Shown: one piece after another, positions 1 to 6,823 of the stretch
Position numbering within the stretch: the stretch's first letter is position 1
Layout of the letters: every line of letters begins with the position of its first letter
From: Acetobacteraceae bacterium
GTDB taxonomy: Bacteria; Pseudomonadota; Alphaproteobacteria; Acetobacterales; Acetobacteraceae
Direction: 5' to 3'
DNA length: 11,401 bases
NCBI GenBank assembly: GCA_019237355.1
Contig: JAFAHH010000804.1
Location: 1-11,401 of the forward strand
The notes under the pieces: model-generated
Databases searched by the model: none
Told to the model about the DNA's origin: nothing
The model's input: the letters and a program-made list of their open reading frames with translations, nothing else
Position numbers and translations under genes: made by a program

Positions 1-2
1 CG

Positions 3-146
3 ATGGAAGCAACCGATCGCGGAGACGCCGAGTGCCTGGCCTGTCTGCGCTATCCCGACATCAAAGCGGGTGTTGAAGGCGTGCGCTGGGTCGAAAATTG
101 CGTTCGATCCGCCAATCAGGGCGGTGTCTGGGTCGATTACGAATAG
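3..146 (+). CDS. C-terminal part of an unidentified protein (partial)
   Basis: An open frame enters from the left edge and stops at TAG 144-146. It contributes about 47 residues ending in GGVWVDYE. An ATG sits at position 3, but the frame is still open to the edge, so the true start may lie outside. The C-terminal pattern (a helix-like stretch, then a glycine pair and WVDY) faintly resembles the end of a Cache-type sensor domain, where a similar G-x-WVDY string occurs. In those proteins the chain continues with W-P, whereas here it stops. I therefore do not assign a function. It may be a real short C-terminus or a broken remnant. It runs in the same direction as the phosphonate genes but is separated from them by about 310 nt and a strong stem-loop, so co-transcription is doubtful. 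Confidence 0.35.
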   Translation: MEATDRGDAECLACLRYPDIKAGVEGVRWVENCVRSANQGGVWVDYE

Positions 147-459
147 AGGCGAATGATCCCGATCAAAGTCGTAGAAACGTTGCGAGCGGCATTGAGTACG
201 CTTTCATAGGTTCAGAGCGAAGCTCCGAGCATCTGAAAGTGCGACCAGCCGACCAGACGGTGGCTCGTGCACCTGCTCACGATCATTGAGCAGGTGCGTA
301 TTAAAGCGAGCACGGCCCCTACTGACGCCTAGGCTAGCGGCTATTCATCCGTGATTGGCGCAAACCGCATTATGTACGCCGGGTTGTGGGTCATGGTGGA
401 TTGCCCAATTTCTTCATTTGGCCTTGCAAACACGGTGGAAGGCATGGCTGAATCATCAA
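147..459. other. Non-coding stretch upstream of the PEP mutase gene
   Basis: About 310 nt without a convincing gene. It contains the stem-loop at 269-297. The PEP mutase frame is open back to a TTG at 355, but that upstream part does not resemble the family. I found no -35/-10 pair good enough to call a promoter, although the promoter of the phosphonate genes should lie here, between the stem-loop and 460. Confidence 0.5.
269..297. terminator. Perfect 11-bp stem-loop, possible terminator of the left-edge gene
   Basis: GCACCTGCTCA at 269-279 pairs perfectly with TGAGCAGGTGC at 287-297 across a 7-nt loop. It lies between the stop of the left-edge gene (146) and the start of the PEP mutase gene. 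No run of T follows on either strand, so it is not a classic intrinsic terminator. It may act as an mRNA 3'-end stabiliser, a Rho-assisted terminator or a protein-binding palindrome. Confidence 0.35.
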
Positions 460-2163
460 ATGGGGACGAGAATCGGCGCAATACCCGGGGACGGGTTCGC
501 AGCCATCGATGAAGCTGGCGCGAGCCGAGAGTCGCTGCTCTGCGGAACTGAGGACCGCGCCTTCAAGCTGCGGCACATGTTGCTCAAACGATCGCTCTCT
601 TTCCTTATGGAGGCACACAACGGGATCTCGGCCAAGATCGTCGAAGAGAGCGGGTTCGAGGGAATCTGGGCGTCGAGTCTGGGTATCGCCACCGCACTCG
701 GGGTTCGTGACAGCAACGAGGCTTCCTGGACACAGGTGCTGGAAGTTCTCGAGTTCATGTCTGATGCGACAAGCCTGCCGATCCTGCTGGATGGCGACAC
801 CGGTTACGGCAATTTCAACAACGTGCGGCGCCTGGTGCGAAAACTCTGTCAACGCGGCATCGCCGGGGTGTGCATCGAGGACAAGCTGTTCCCGAAGACG
901 AACTCGCTGGCCGGCGAGGCCCATGACCTCGCGGATATCGACGAGTTCTGCGGGCGCATCAAGGCGGGAAAGGACAGCCAGACTGACGGGCAATTCTCGA
1001 TCGTTGCGCGTATCGAGGCGCTGATTGCGGGCCGCGGCATGCATGAGGCCTTGCGGCGCGCCGAGGCGTACCATCGCGCCGGCGCGGATGCGGTGCTGAT
1101 TCATTCCAAGAAAACGACCCCCGCCGAGATCCTGGAGTTTGCCGAAATCTGGCAGAACCGCTGCCCCGTGGTGATTGTGCCGACAACGTATCACGCCACA
1201 CCCACCCAGGCTTTTCGCAAGGCGGGGATTTCGGTGGTGATTTGGGCCAATCACCTGATCCGGGCAGCGATCGGCGCCATGCGCGCGATCGCCGAGCGTA
1301 TCCAGCGCGATCAATGCCTGCATCAGGTCGAGGGCGAAATCGTCGGCGTGGGCGAAATCTTCCGCATTGTGGGCAATGCCGAGCTGGAGGAAGCGGCCCG
1401 GCATTACCTGCCGGCGGGAGCGGCCACGCGCGCCATCATTCTGGCAGCTAGCCAGGGAAGAGAACTGGGCCGGCTCACCGACAACCGTCCGAAATGCATG
1501 ATCGACGTGCACGGCCAGCCTTTGTTGCGCCGCCTCGTCGCCGCGCTGAACAGCGCCGGGGTACGCCACATCACAGTCGTGCGCGGGTACCGCAAGGAAG
1601 CGATTGACCTGGCGGGTATTTCTGTAGTTGACAATGACGACTACGCCAGCACCGGCGAAGTCGCCTCGCTCATGCACGGGTTCGATCGGCTTGGGGAGGA
1701 TTGCGTCATAGTGTATGGGGACGTGCTGTTCCGGCGATACGTACTCGACGGCCTGCTTGCGACGGAGGGCGAAATCATCATTACGGTTGACCGCCTCTGG
1801 CGACAGAACCCCCGTGCGCGCCTGGAAGACCGTGATCTTGTCCAAAGCGGCGATGAAGCTGAGTATGACGGCCCGCTGGAATCACCGCCTCTGCTGGCCA
1901 GGATCGGGGGGGATCTCGATCCATCGGACGTCACCGGCGAATGGATCGGATTGATGCGTGTGCGCGGCGCCGGCATGGTGGCGTTCAAGCAGGAATTGCA
2001 GGCTCTCGACGAGGGCGAGCGCCGCCACCTAGACGTTCCGGCGCTCCTGCAACGGCTCGCGCGCCGCCTTCCGGTCCACGTGCATTATGTTGCGGGTGAC
2101 TGGATCGACGTAGATACGATCCGGGACCTCGCCGATGCGCGTAACTTTTCCCGCGGCCCGTAA
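460..2163 (+). CDS. pepM: Bifunctional phosphoenolpyruvate mutase / phosphonate nucleotidyltransferase
   Basis: Catalyses PEP to phosphonopyruvate, the committed C-P bond-forming step; the C-terminal domain probably makes a CMP-phosphonate. With the ATG at 460 the protein has 567 residues. The mutase domain (about 30-315) shows MEAHNG, the loop DGDTGYGNFNN, the mutase signature EDKxxxxxNS (residues 140-149, EDKLFPKTNS), ARIEA and HSKK. That signature separates mutases from isocitrate lyase and phosphonopyruvate hydrolase relatives. The nucleotidyltransferase domain (about 321-567) begins AIILAASQGRELG, then LTDNRPK, YGDVLF and, near the end, GDWIDVDT. Start choice: the family's first helix aligns from about residue 30, so the ATG at 577 would cut into it. 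ATG 460 keeps the helix but adds about 29 unmatched residues and has only a weak ribosome site. The next gene begins inside this stop codon (TAATG). Mutase activity is near certain; the CTP preference and AEP as acceptor are inferred. Confidence 0.93.
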   Translation: MGTRIGAIPGDGFAAIDEAGASRESLLCGTEDRAFKLRHMLLKRSLSFLMEAHNGISAKIVEESGFEGIWASSLGIATALGVRDSNEASWTQVLEVLEFMSDATSLPILLDGDTGYGNFNNVRRLVRKLCQRGIAGVCIEDKLFPKTNSLAGEAHDLADIDEFCGRIKAGKDSQTDGQFSIVARIEALIAGRGMHEALRRAEAYHRAGADAVLIHSKKTTPAEILEFAEIWQNRCPVVIVPTTYHATPTQAFRKAGISVVIWANHLIRAAIGAMRAIAERIQRDQCLHQVEGEIVGVGEIFRIVGNAELEEAARHYLPAGAATRAIILAASQGRELGRLTDNRPKCMIDVHGQPLLRRLVAALNSAGVRHITVVRGYRKEAIDLAGISVVDNDDYASTGEVASLMHGFDRLGEDCVIVYGDVLFRRYVLDGLLATEGEIIITVDRLWRQNPRARLEDRDLVQSGDEAEYDGPLESPPLLARIGGDLDPSDVTGEWIGLMRVRGAGMVAFKQELQALDEGERRHLDVPALLQRLARRLPVHVHYVAGDWIDVDTIRDLADARNFSRGP

Positions 2164-3416
2164 TGATCGGCGCCGGGCAGTTCCTCGCAGCCGCCGCATC
2201 CCGCGGCTATGACTTTTACACGGGCGTTCCATGTAGCTTCCTGACGCCGCTGATCAATTACGTGGTGAGCGGGGGAACCGATACTTATGTCGCCGCGGCG
2301 AGTGAGGGCGAAGCGGTGGCGATCGCCGCGGGAGCCTGGCTCGGCGGGCGCCAGAGTGTGGTTATGTGCCAGAACTCGGGCCTCGGTAACACCGTCAATC
2401 CGCTCACCTCATTGAACGCACCGTTCCGGATTCCGGCGCTGCTCATCGTAACGTGGCGCGGCCAGCCCGGCTTGCACGACGAGCCGCAGCACGAGCTGAT
2501 GGGACGCATCACGCATGAGCTGCTGGCTACGATGGAGATTGCACACGCCGCGTTTCCGACCGACGCTGATCGGATCGACGCCGTGCTTGACGAAGCCGCA
2601 TCCGCTGCAGAGCAGGGGCGGTGCTATGCGCTGGTCATGCAGCGCGGCAGCGTGCGGGAAACGGGGCTAGAGCATGATGACTTCAGGTCGAGAGCGCGAT
2701 TCAGGCTTTCCGACGATCGGGACCCCAATTCGCTCGCGAATTGGGAACCCGAGTTCGCCTCAAGCGATCGCGCTCTAGCGCCAGGTGCCGTCAGGGCGCT
2801 GCCGCCGGGCCAAGTCAGGGACTTTACGGAGTGCGCCGCGCTACCTTCGCGCATGCAGCTGCTCGAGCGGCTGCTCGGTGCCGCTCCTCCCGAAGCTGCT
2901 ATTATCGCGACCACAGGTAAATGTGGGCGGGAGCTGTTCACGATCGCTGATCGCGAGCAGCACCTGTATCAGGTCGGGTCCATGGGCTGCGCGAGTGGCA
3001 TGGGACTCGGGGTTGCGCTGACAACCTCGCAGCCGGTTATCGTGCTGGACGGCGACGGCGCGGCGCTAATGAAACTTGGAACCTTAGCCACAATCGGCGC
3101 CTATCAGCCGGGGCGCTTGCTGCACGTTATCATGGATAACGGCAGCTACGATTCGACGGGCGGTCAGCCAACCTCCTCGCACTGTGTGGATTTCCCGGGA
3201 ATGGCCCGTTGCTGCGGCTATTCCCTAGTGTTCCGAGCCAATTCGGCCGAGGGCTTCCAGCGCGCCGTTGCATTGGCGCTGGCGGGGAGAGGTCCAGCCT
3301 TGATCCATGCCCGCATGCGGCCGGGCTCGATGGCCAAGCTCGGACGGCCCACGGTGAAGCCACCGGAAGTGGCCCGCCGGTTCAAGGCTTTTCTGGCAAG
3401 GTATCGCCCATTCTGA
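2163..3416 (+). CDS. ppd: Phosphonopyruvate decarboxylase
   Basis: Thiamine diphosphate enzyme that decarboxylates phosphonopyruvate to phosphonoacetaldehyde, which pulls the unfavourable mutase equilibrium forward. 417 residues. The N-terminal pyrimidine-binding half has GVPCSFLTPLIN (21-32), the cofactor-activating glutamate in SEGEAV (47-52) and QNSGLGNTVNPLTSL (about 70-84). The C-terminal half has the diphosphate/Mg motif GDGAALMKLG (297-306) ending at DN (325-326), then SYDSTGGQ. Family members are often nearer 380 residues; the extra length lies mainly in the linker at about 165-225. The ATG overlaps the mutase stop by one base, so translation is probably coupled. The 3' end overlaps the convergent aminotransferase gene by 35 nt. 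The assignment is strong from motifs plus context; other ThDP decarboxylases such as sulfopyruvate decarboxylase are much less likely beside a PEP mutase. Confidence 0.93.
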   Translation: MIGAGQFLAAAASRGYDFYTGVPCSFLTPLINYVVSGGTDTYVAAASEGEAVAIAAGAWLGGRQSVVMCQNSGLGNTVNPLTSLNAPFRIPALLIVTWRGQPGLHDEPQHELMGRITHELLATMEIAHAAFPTDADRIDAVLDEAASAAEQGRCYALVMQRGSVRETGLEHDDFRSRARFRLSDDRDPNSLANWEPEFASSDRALAPGAVRALPPGQVRDFTECAALPSRMQLLERLLGAAPPEAAIIATTGKCGRELFTIADREQHLYQVGSMGCASGMGLGVALTTSQPVIVLDGDGAALMKLGTLATIGAYQPGRLLHVIMDNGSYDSTGGQPTSSHCVDFPGMARCCGYSLVFRANSAEGFQRAVALALAGRGPALIHARMRPGSMAKLGRPTVKPPEVARRFKAFLARYRPF

Positions 3417-4581
3417 TGCGCTCACCCCGGTGAGCATGACGCAGCACGTACGCGGCGATGGCCTCGAGAGCTGCGGCGATATCGCTCGTATCGATCGCGC
3501 CGATGCAGCCGATCCGGAAACTTTTATCGTTCGTGAGCTTGCCGGGGTAGATCACGATCCCGGCGGAATGCAGGGCACGATAGAAGTGTTGGAAATCGAA
3601 CCATCCACCCTGCGGTTCGCGGAAGGTCACGATAATCGGCGCCTGCACCGCATCATCCAGATACGTGGTAAAACCCAACTTGCGCATGCCCTGAACAAGC
3701 GCGGCACAGTTTCGGCGATAACGCGCGAGGCGTTCTGCGGGGCCGCCCTCCTCCGCCAGTTGCGCGAGGGCCGCGTCCAGCGCCGCCAGAATGTGCGTCG
3801 GCGGCGTGAACCGCCATTGGCCGCTCGATTCGAAGAACCTCCACTGGGCATGCAGATCGAGGCTGAGGCTCTGGGCCTGGCCTTCGCAGTGGCCGAGCCA
3901 GGCTCGCTCGGCAAGCACGAACGCAACACCGGGCGCGCCTTCCAGGCACTTGTTCGCGGATGCGGCAATGCTGCCCCCAAGCCGGGCCACCGGTTGCAGG
4001 GGCAGTGCACCGAACGAGCTCATGGCATCGAGCAGGAAACGGCGGCCCTCGTTAGTGACGATGCGGGCAATCTCCTCGGCCGGGTTCAACAAGCCAGTGG
4101 TGGTCTCGCAGTGCACCAGGGCGACATCGGAAATGCGCGAATCCCCGGCCAGGATTCGGGCCACCTGCTCGGGGCCGATAATGCAATTCTCCGCAGCCTC
4201 GAGCACGGCAAGATCCCGTCCAAGACGGCGCGCGATGTCTGCCATCCGTCGGCCATAGGCGCCATTTACGAGGGCAAGCAGCCGCCCGGTACGGGGCATG
4301 AGCGTGTGCAGCATGGCCTCGATCGCGAAGGTGCCGCTACCCTGGATGAGAACGGCAGCGTGCGTTTGCTCCGCGCCAGCCAGAGCGAGCAAACGCTCAC
4401 GGACGCGCGCGGTTAGCGCGATGAAGTCCTCATCCCGTGACCCCCAGTCACGCAGCATCGCTGCCCGAGTGCGTGGCGAGGTGGTGAGTGGGCCGGGCGT
4501 GAGCAGTAGCTGCCGATCAACATGCTTGCCTGAGAGCTCGTTCGTGCTCGTTCCGGCGTCGCGGTTGTGATCACGTTCCAT
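3382..4581 (-). CDS. phnW: 2-aminoethylphosphonate aminotransferase (PhnW-type)
   Basis: PLP-dependent class V aminotransferase. In catabolism PhnW moves the amino group of AEP to pyruvate. Beside a mutase and decarboxylase the reverse direction is expected: phosphonoacetaldehyde plus an amino donor gives AEP. 399 residues. The family opening LLLTPGPLTTS lies at 25-35, GSGTFAIEAM at 81-90, HCETTTGLLNP at 157-167, the PLP-binding aspartate in LLDAMSSFG (Asp185), and the Schiff-base lysine in ASANKCLEG (Lys211). Usual length is about 365-370; the excess is about 20 residues at the N-terminus and a short charged tail. No later in-frame start fits before LLLTPGP, so ATG 4581 is used, although its ribosome site is weak. 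It converges on the decarboxylase gene (35-nt overlap) and diverges from the CDP-alcohol transferase gene, so it needs its own promoter in the 115-nt gap. The donor amino acid cannot be read from the sequence. Confidence 0.92.
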   Translation of the reverse strand: MERDHNRDAGTSTNELSGKHVDRQLLLTPGPLTTSPRTRAAMLRDWGSRDEDFIALTARVRERLLALAGAEQTHAAVLIQGSGTFAIEAMLHTLMPRTGRLLALVNGAYGRRMADIARRLGRDLAVLEAAENCIIGPEQVARILAGDSRISDVALVHCETTTGLLNPAEEIARIVTNEGRRFLLDAMSSFGALPLQPVARLGGSIAASANKCLEGAPGVAFVLAERAWLGHCEGQAQSLSLDLHAQWRFFESSGQWRFTPPTHILAALDAALAQLAEEGGPAERLARYRRNCAALVQGMRKLGFTTYLDDAVQAPIIVTFREPQGGWFDFQHFYRALHSAGIVIYPGKLTNDKSFRIGCIGAIDTSDIAAALEAIAAYVLRHAHRGERIRMGDTLPEKP

Positions 4582-4695
4582 TGCCTGTACACCCTATTCG
4601 ATTGCGCAGCTGGCCAGCGCCATTGCCGGTCCACGTCGCCTGGCAAGCGAATGCCGGCTCGGCCGGCCTCCTTCAATCGAGCACGGAGACAGCAA
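4582..4695. promoter_or_regulatory. Divergent intergenic region between aminotransferase and CDP-alcohol transferase genes
   Basis: This 114-nt gap separates two divergently read genes and must carry the promoter of the aminotransferase, and probably one for the plus-strand gene. It is G+C rich and contains a small palindrome (GCCGG 4653-4657 / CCGGC 4663-4667). No consensus -35/-10 pair is evident. Calling it regulatory rests on gene orientation. Confidence 0.4.
4685..4688 (+). promoter_or_regulatory. Ribosome binding site deciding the start of the CDP-alcohol transferase
   Basis: GGAG lies 7 nt before the ATG at 4696. The frame is open back to a GTG at 4567 and has an ATG at 4651, but neither has a comparable Shine-Dalgarno sequence and the upstream residues do not look like the family. 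The site supports 4696. Confidence 0.6.
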
Positions 4696-5340
4696 ATGGC
4701 GGTAGGTTCCTGGAGCCATCGTCTCGTAAGGCCCTTCGTCCGTCCGCTCGCCCGCACGGCGGTAACCCCGAATCAACTCACTTGCCTGCGCGCCATTACC
4801 GGCGTGCTCGCGTGTCTTTGTTTCGCTTGGGGGAGCCGCGATGGGCAAGTTTGGGGCGGCGTCATATGGCTGCTCTCGGCGCTATTGGACCGTGCCGATG
4901 GCGAGTTGGCCCGCATCGCCAATCGATCGAGCCCGGCCGGTCATCGCTACGACTATGCCGTCGATATGAGCCTGAATGCGAGCATGTTCGCAGCCGTGGG
5001 CGTAGGTCTAAGGCACAGCTCCCTCGGGCTATGGGCAATCCTGCTTGGGCTCGTGTGCTGCGTGTGCCTTTTTCTGTGCCTCTACTGGTCGGAGGAAATC
5101 GAGAACACACTGGAGCCGGGAGCCGTGGTTCTGGGTGGTGGCGGCGGTTTCGACCCCGACGATTTGTTCTACTTGATCGGTCCGTTGGCTTGCGCTGGCC
5201 TGCTTCGTTTCGTGCTGCTCGCGGGCAGCATTGTGCTGGTGCCCGCGGCGGCGGTGATCGGTGCGTGGTTTTGGCGTGCCCGGCGGGAGGTCCGATTCAA
5301 CCGAAGGCGGCGCGTGAACGGTCAGACCCGGAACGTGTAG
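4696..5340 (+). CDS. CDP-alcohol phosphatidyltransferase family membrane protein
   Basis: Integral membrane enzyme of the family that transfers a phospho-group from a CDP-linked donor to an alcohol, releasing CMP. 214 residues from the ATG at 4696. The complete active-site signature D(x)2DG(x)2AR(x)8G(x)3D(x)3D is present (Asp65, Asp68, Gly69, Ala72, Arg73, Gly82, Asp86, Asp90), preceded by the usual TPNQLTCLRAITG. Hydrophobic segments lie at about 32-46, 53-64, 95-108, 112-131, and a long one near 155-195. A glycine-rich loop followed by FDPDDLFYLIGP precedes the last hydrophobic block. Next to a PEP mutase with a nucleotidyltransferase domain, the likely donor is CMP-AEP or a derivative. 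The acceptor would be diacylglycerol or another lipid alcohol (phosphonolipid), or a glycan or polyol. Family and active site are secure; the substrate is inferred. Its 3' end overlaps the convergent dioxygenase gene by 19 nt. Confidence 0.88.
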   Translation: MAVGSWSHRLVRPFVRPLARTAVTPNQLTCLRAITGVLACLCFAWGSRDGQVWGGVIWLLSALLDRADGELARIANRSSPAGHRYDYAVDMSLNASMFAAVGVGLRHSSLGLWAILLGLVCCVCLFLCLYWSEEIENTLEPGAVVLGGGGGFDPDDLFYLIGPLACAGLLRFVLLAGSIVLVPAAAVIGAWFWRARREVRFNRRRRVNGQTRNV

Positions 5341-6074
5341 GTCTGCCCGGGCTCGCGCTCCATGTCGGGCGGGAAGTCGCGCCGCTTGTCGGCGAAGTAG
5401 CGCGCGCGATGGTCCCCATGTTTGGCCAGTGCGTAAGTGACGTAGAGAATCCGCCGCGGCGACTGCGTCTGGTTAGGCCCGGAGGCATGGGGCACGAAGC
5501 TGTCGAAAAAGATCACGTCACCCGGCTGGGTCGGCACCGGGTTCAGCACCAGCCCCTCCGCTTCGAGCGGCCTCCATTCCTCCCCAATCAGCCCTTGCTT
5601 GTGGCGGCCGCTGGCGATCTCCAAGCAGCCATTCTCGACCGTCGACTCGTCGATGCCGACCATTGCGGTGAGAAACAAGGGCGCATAAGCGCTCCACCCA
5701 GCCTGCTGATCCTGATGCAGCGTGAACCCGCCTCCGCCCGGCAGCTTGAAGTTGATTTTTTCCTTGAACAGAACCGCCGGACCACCGAGCAGCGCGCCCG
5801 ACCAGTCGATTAGCTTGCCTCTCCGCAGCAGGCGATCGAAGCCAGGGTGGAAAGGGCAGAAATTCTCGATGCGCTGGACGATGCGCCGGCCGGGTTCGGT
5901 GAGGCTATCCTCGTAATAAACCATGTGGCGCCCGGGAATCTCCGGCTCAGCGCTGATTTCCGCCGTCCAGCGCTGCAGATCGGCGAGCTCCGGCGGTTCA
6001 AGAAAGCCGCGTAAGACCAAGAACCCGTCGCGATCGAATGTCGCAAGCTCCTGAGCGGTTGGGGGCTGGTTCAT
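5322..6074 (-). CDS. PhyH-family Fe(II)/2-oxoglutarate dioxygenase, candidate phosphonate hydroxylase
   Basis: Non-haem iron dioxygenase of the phytanoyl-CoA hydroxylase superfamily, which also contains the AEP hydroxylase PhnY and the trimethyl-AEP hydroxylase TmpA. 250 residues from the ATG at 6074, which overlaps the stop of the upstream nucleotidyltransferase as ATGA, so the pair is translationally coupled. The open frame reaches 6143, but the extra residues only repeat the neighbour's coding region. The facial triad is HQD (His120, Asp122) and the distal His196 in VPHASG; the 2-oxoglutarate-binding arginine is probably in SPRRILYVTY (207-208). FKEKINFKLP (103-112) lies at the usual position before the triad. 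The context suggests hydroxylation of AEP, perhaps at C1, or of the lipid-bound head group. The product could equally be an altered acyl or glycan part. Family confident, substrate open. Confidence 0.86.
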   Translation of the reverse strand: MNQPPTAQELATFDRDGFLVLRGFLEPPELADLQRWTAEISAEPEIPGRHMVYYEDSLTEPGRRIVQRIENFCPFHPGFDRLLRRGKLIDWSGALLGGPAVLFKEKINFKLPGGGGFTLHQDQQAGWSAYAPLFLTAMVGIDESTVENGCLEIASGRHKQGLIGEEWRPLEAEGLVLNPVPTQPGDVIFFDSFVPHASGPNQTQSPRRILYVTYALAKHGDHRARYFADKRRDFPPDMEREPGQTYTFRV

Positions 6075-6823
6075 GCGGTCAGCTTTGGCAGTATTGCGGC
6101 TTCGGCCCGCGCGACGTCTTCCGGGAAATCGATCTCGATCCATGGCAGGCCGGTGATGTCCTCGAAGCCGAAATCCGAGCCGTTGCGGGCGAGCACCATA
6201 TCACGGATCGGCTCTTCGTATTCCATATCCGTTCGGCCTCGGTTCACGTATTCGGCGACGCGGTCCGCGAGTTCCGCAGCAACGCCAGGCGAGAACCGGA
6301 AGAAGCCGACGGATTCAGCGTGCCATTCATGGCGGATTTGCGGCCGTTTGTGAAAGTCCACGATTCGACCGTTCTGGATGCAGAGTTTCACTGGCTCCTC
6401 CCCCGGCTCGATCTCACGGTCGAGTAGAAAACAATTTCCATGCGGCGATTGAAGCAGGCGGCCAATCAATTGCGGTTCGTATAGGACATCCGCATCCATC
6501 AGCAGGATCGGCACACCACTGCGCAAAACGGAGCGCGCGTGCCACAGCGTGGTAATGCTTCCTTCCCGAAACGACGGATTCTCGATCAGGTGAACTCGAG
6601 CGTCGCTTCCGAGCCGGGCGATTTCGCAGCGGACGTCTCCCGATCGATAGCCTATCATGATCGTGATGTCCTGTACTCCGCACGCATCAAGCGCATCGAA
6701 GTGCCGCGCCAGCAAGCTGCGACCGCCGAAGGTCAAGAGGGCTTTGGCCGGAGCGCCGGGGCCGAGTCGGCGGCCCTGACCAGCGGCCAGGATGAGCGCG
6801 CGGCAGGAGGAGAAATGCATCAT
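6071..6823 (-). CDS. Nucleotidyltransferase (LicC / sugar-1-phosphate type)
   Basis: Soluble NTP transferase of the GT-A-like fold that activates a phospho-substrate as a nucleotide conjugate. 250 residues from the ATG at 6823; a second ATG follows at 6820, and the open frame extends to 6847. The opening ALILAAGQGRRLG (9-21) is the canonical NTP-binding loop, with the following lysine in PAKALL (Lys27). IENPSFREGSITTLW (80-94) and MDADVLYEP (109-117) supply the nucleotide-contact and metal-binding aspartates. This pattern is close to phosphocholine cytidylyltransferases and to MobA-like proteins. It is first in a two-gene minus-strand unit with the dioxygenase (4-nt overlap). The locus thus has two nucleotidyltransferases: the one fused to PEP mutase and this one. 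It might activate a hydroxylated AEP, another head group or a sugar phosphate; the sequence does not decide. Confidence 0.85.
   Translation of the reverse strand: MMHFSSCRALILAAGQGRRLGPGAPAKALLTFGGRSLLARHFDALDACGVQDITIMIGYRSGDVRCEIARLGSDARVHLIENPSFREGSITTLWHARSVLRSGVPILLMDADVLYEPQLIGRLLQSPHGNCFLLDREIEPGEEPVKLCIQNGRIVDFHKRPQIRHEWHAESVGFFRFSPGVAAELADRVAEYVNRGRTDMEYEEPIRDMVLARNGSDFGFEDITGLPWIEIDFPEDVARAEAAILPKLTA

Noticed and set aside
3..146. Left-edge fragment as a Cache-type chemoreceptor sensor end
   Set aside because: The resemblance is limited to a few residues around WVDY and the chain stops where that domain should continue, so the function is left unassigned.
391..1845. Long minus-strand open frame (about 480 codons) opposite the PEP mutase gene
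   Set aside because: It lies entirely within a well-supported gene on the other strand, shows no recognisable motif, and such antisense frames are common in G+C-rich DNA.
3430..4416. Long plus-strand open frame opposite the aminotransferase gene
   Set aside because: The minus strand carries all PhnW motifs including the PLP lysine; the plus-strand translation has no domain and an arginine/glycine-rich shadow composition.
4581..5813. Plus-strand frame of about 410 codons spanning the CDP-alcohol transferase and dioxygenase genes
   Set aside because: It crosses two genes with full active-site motifs in other frames and itself shows no motif.
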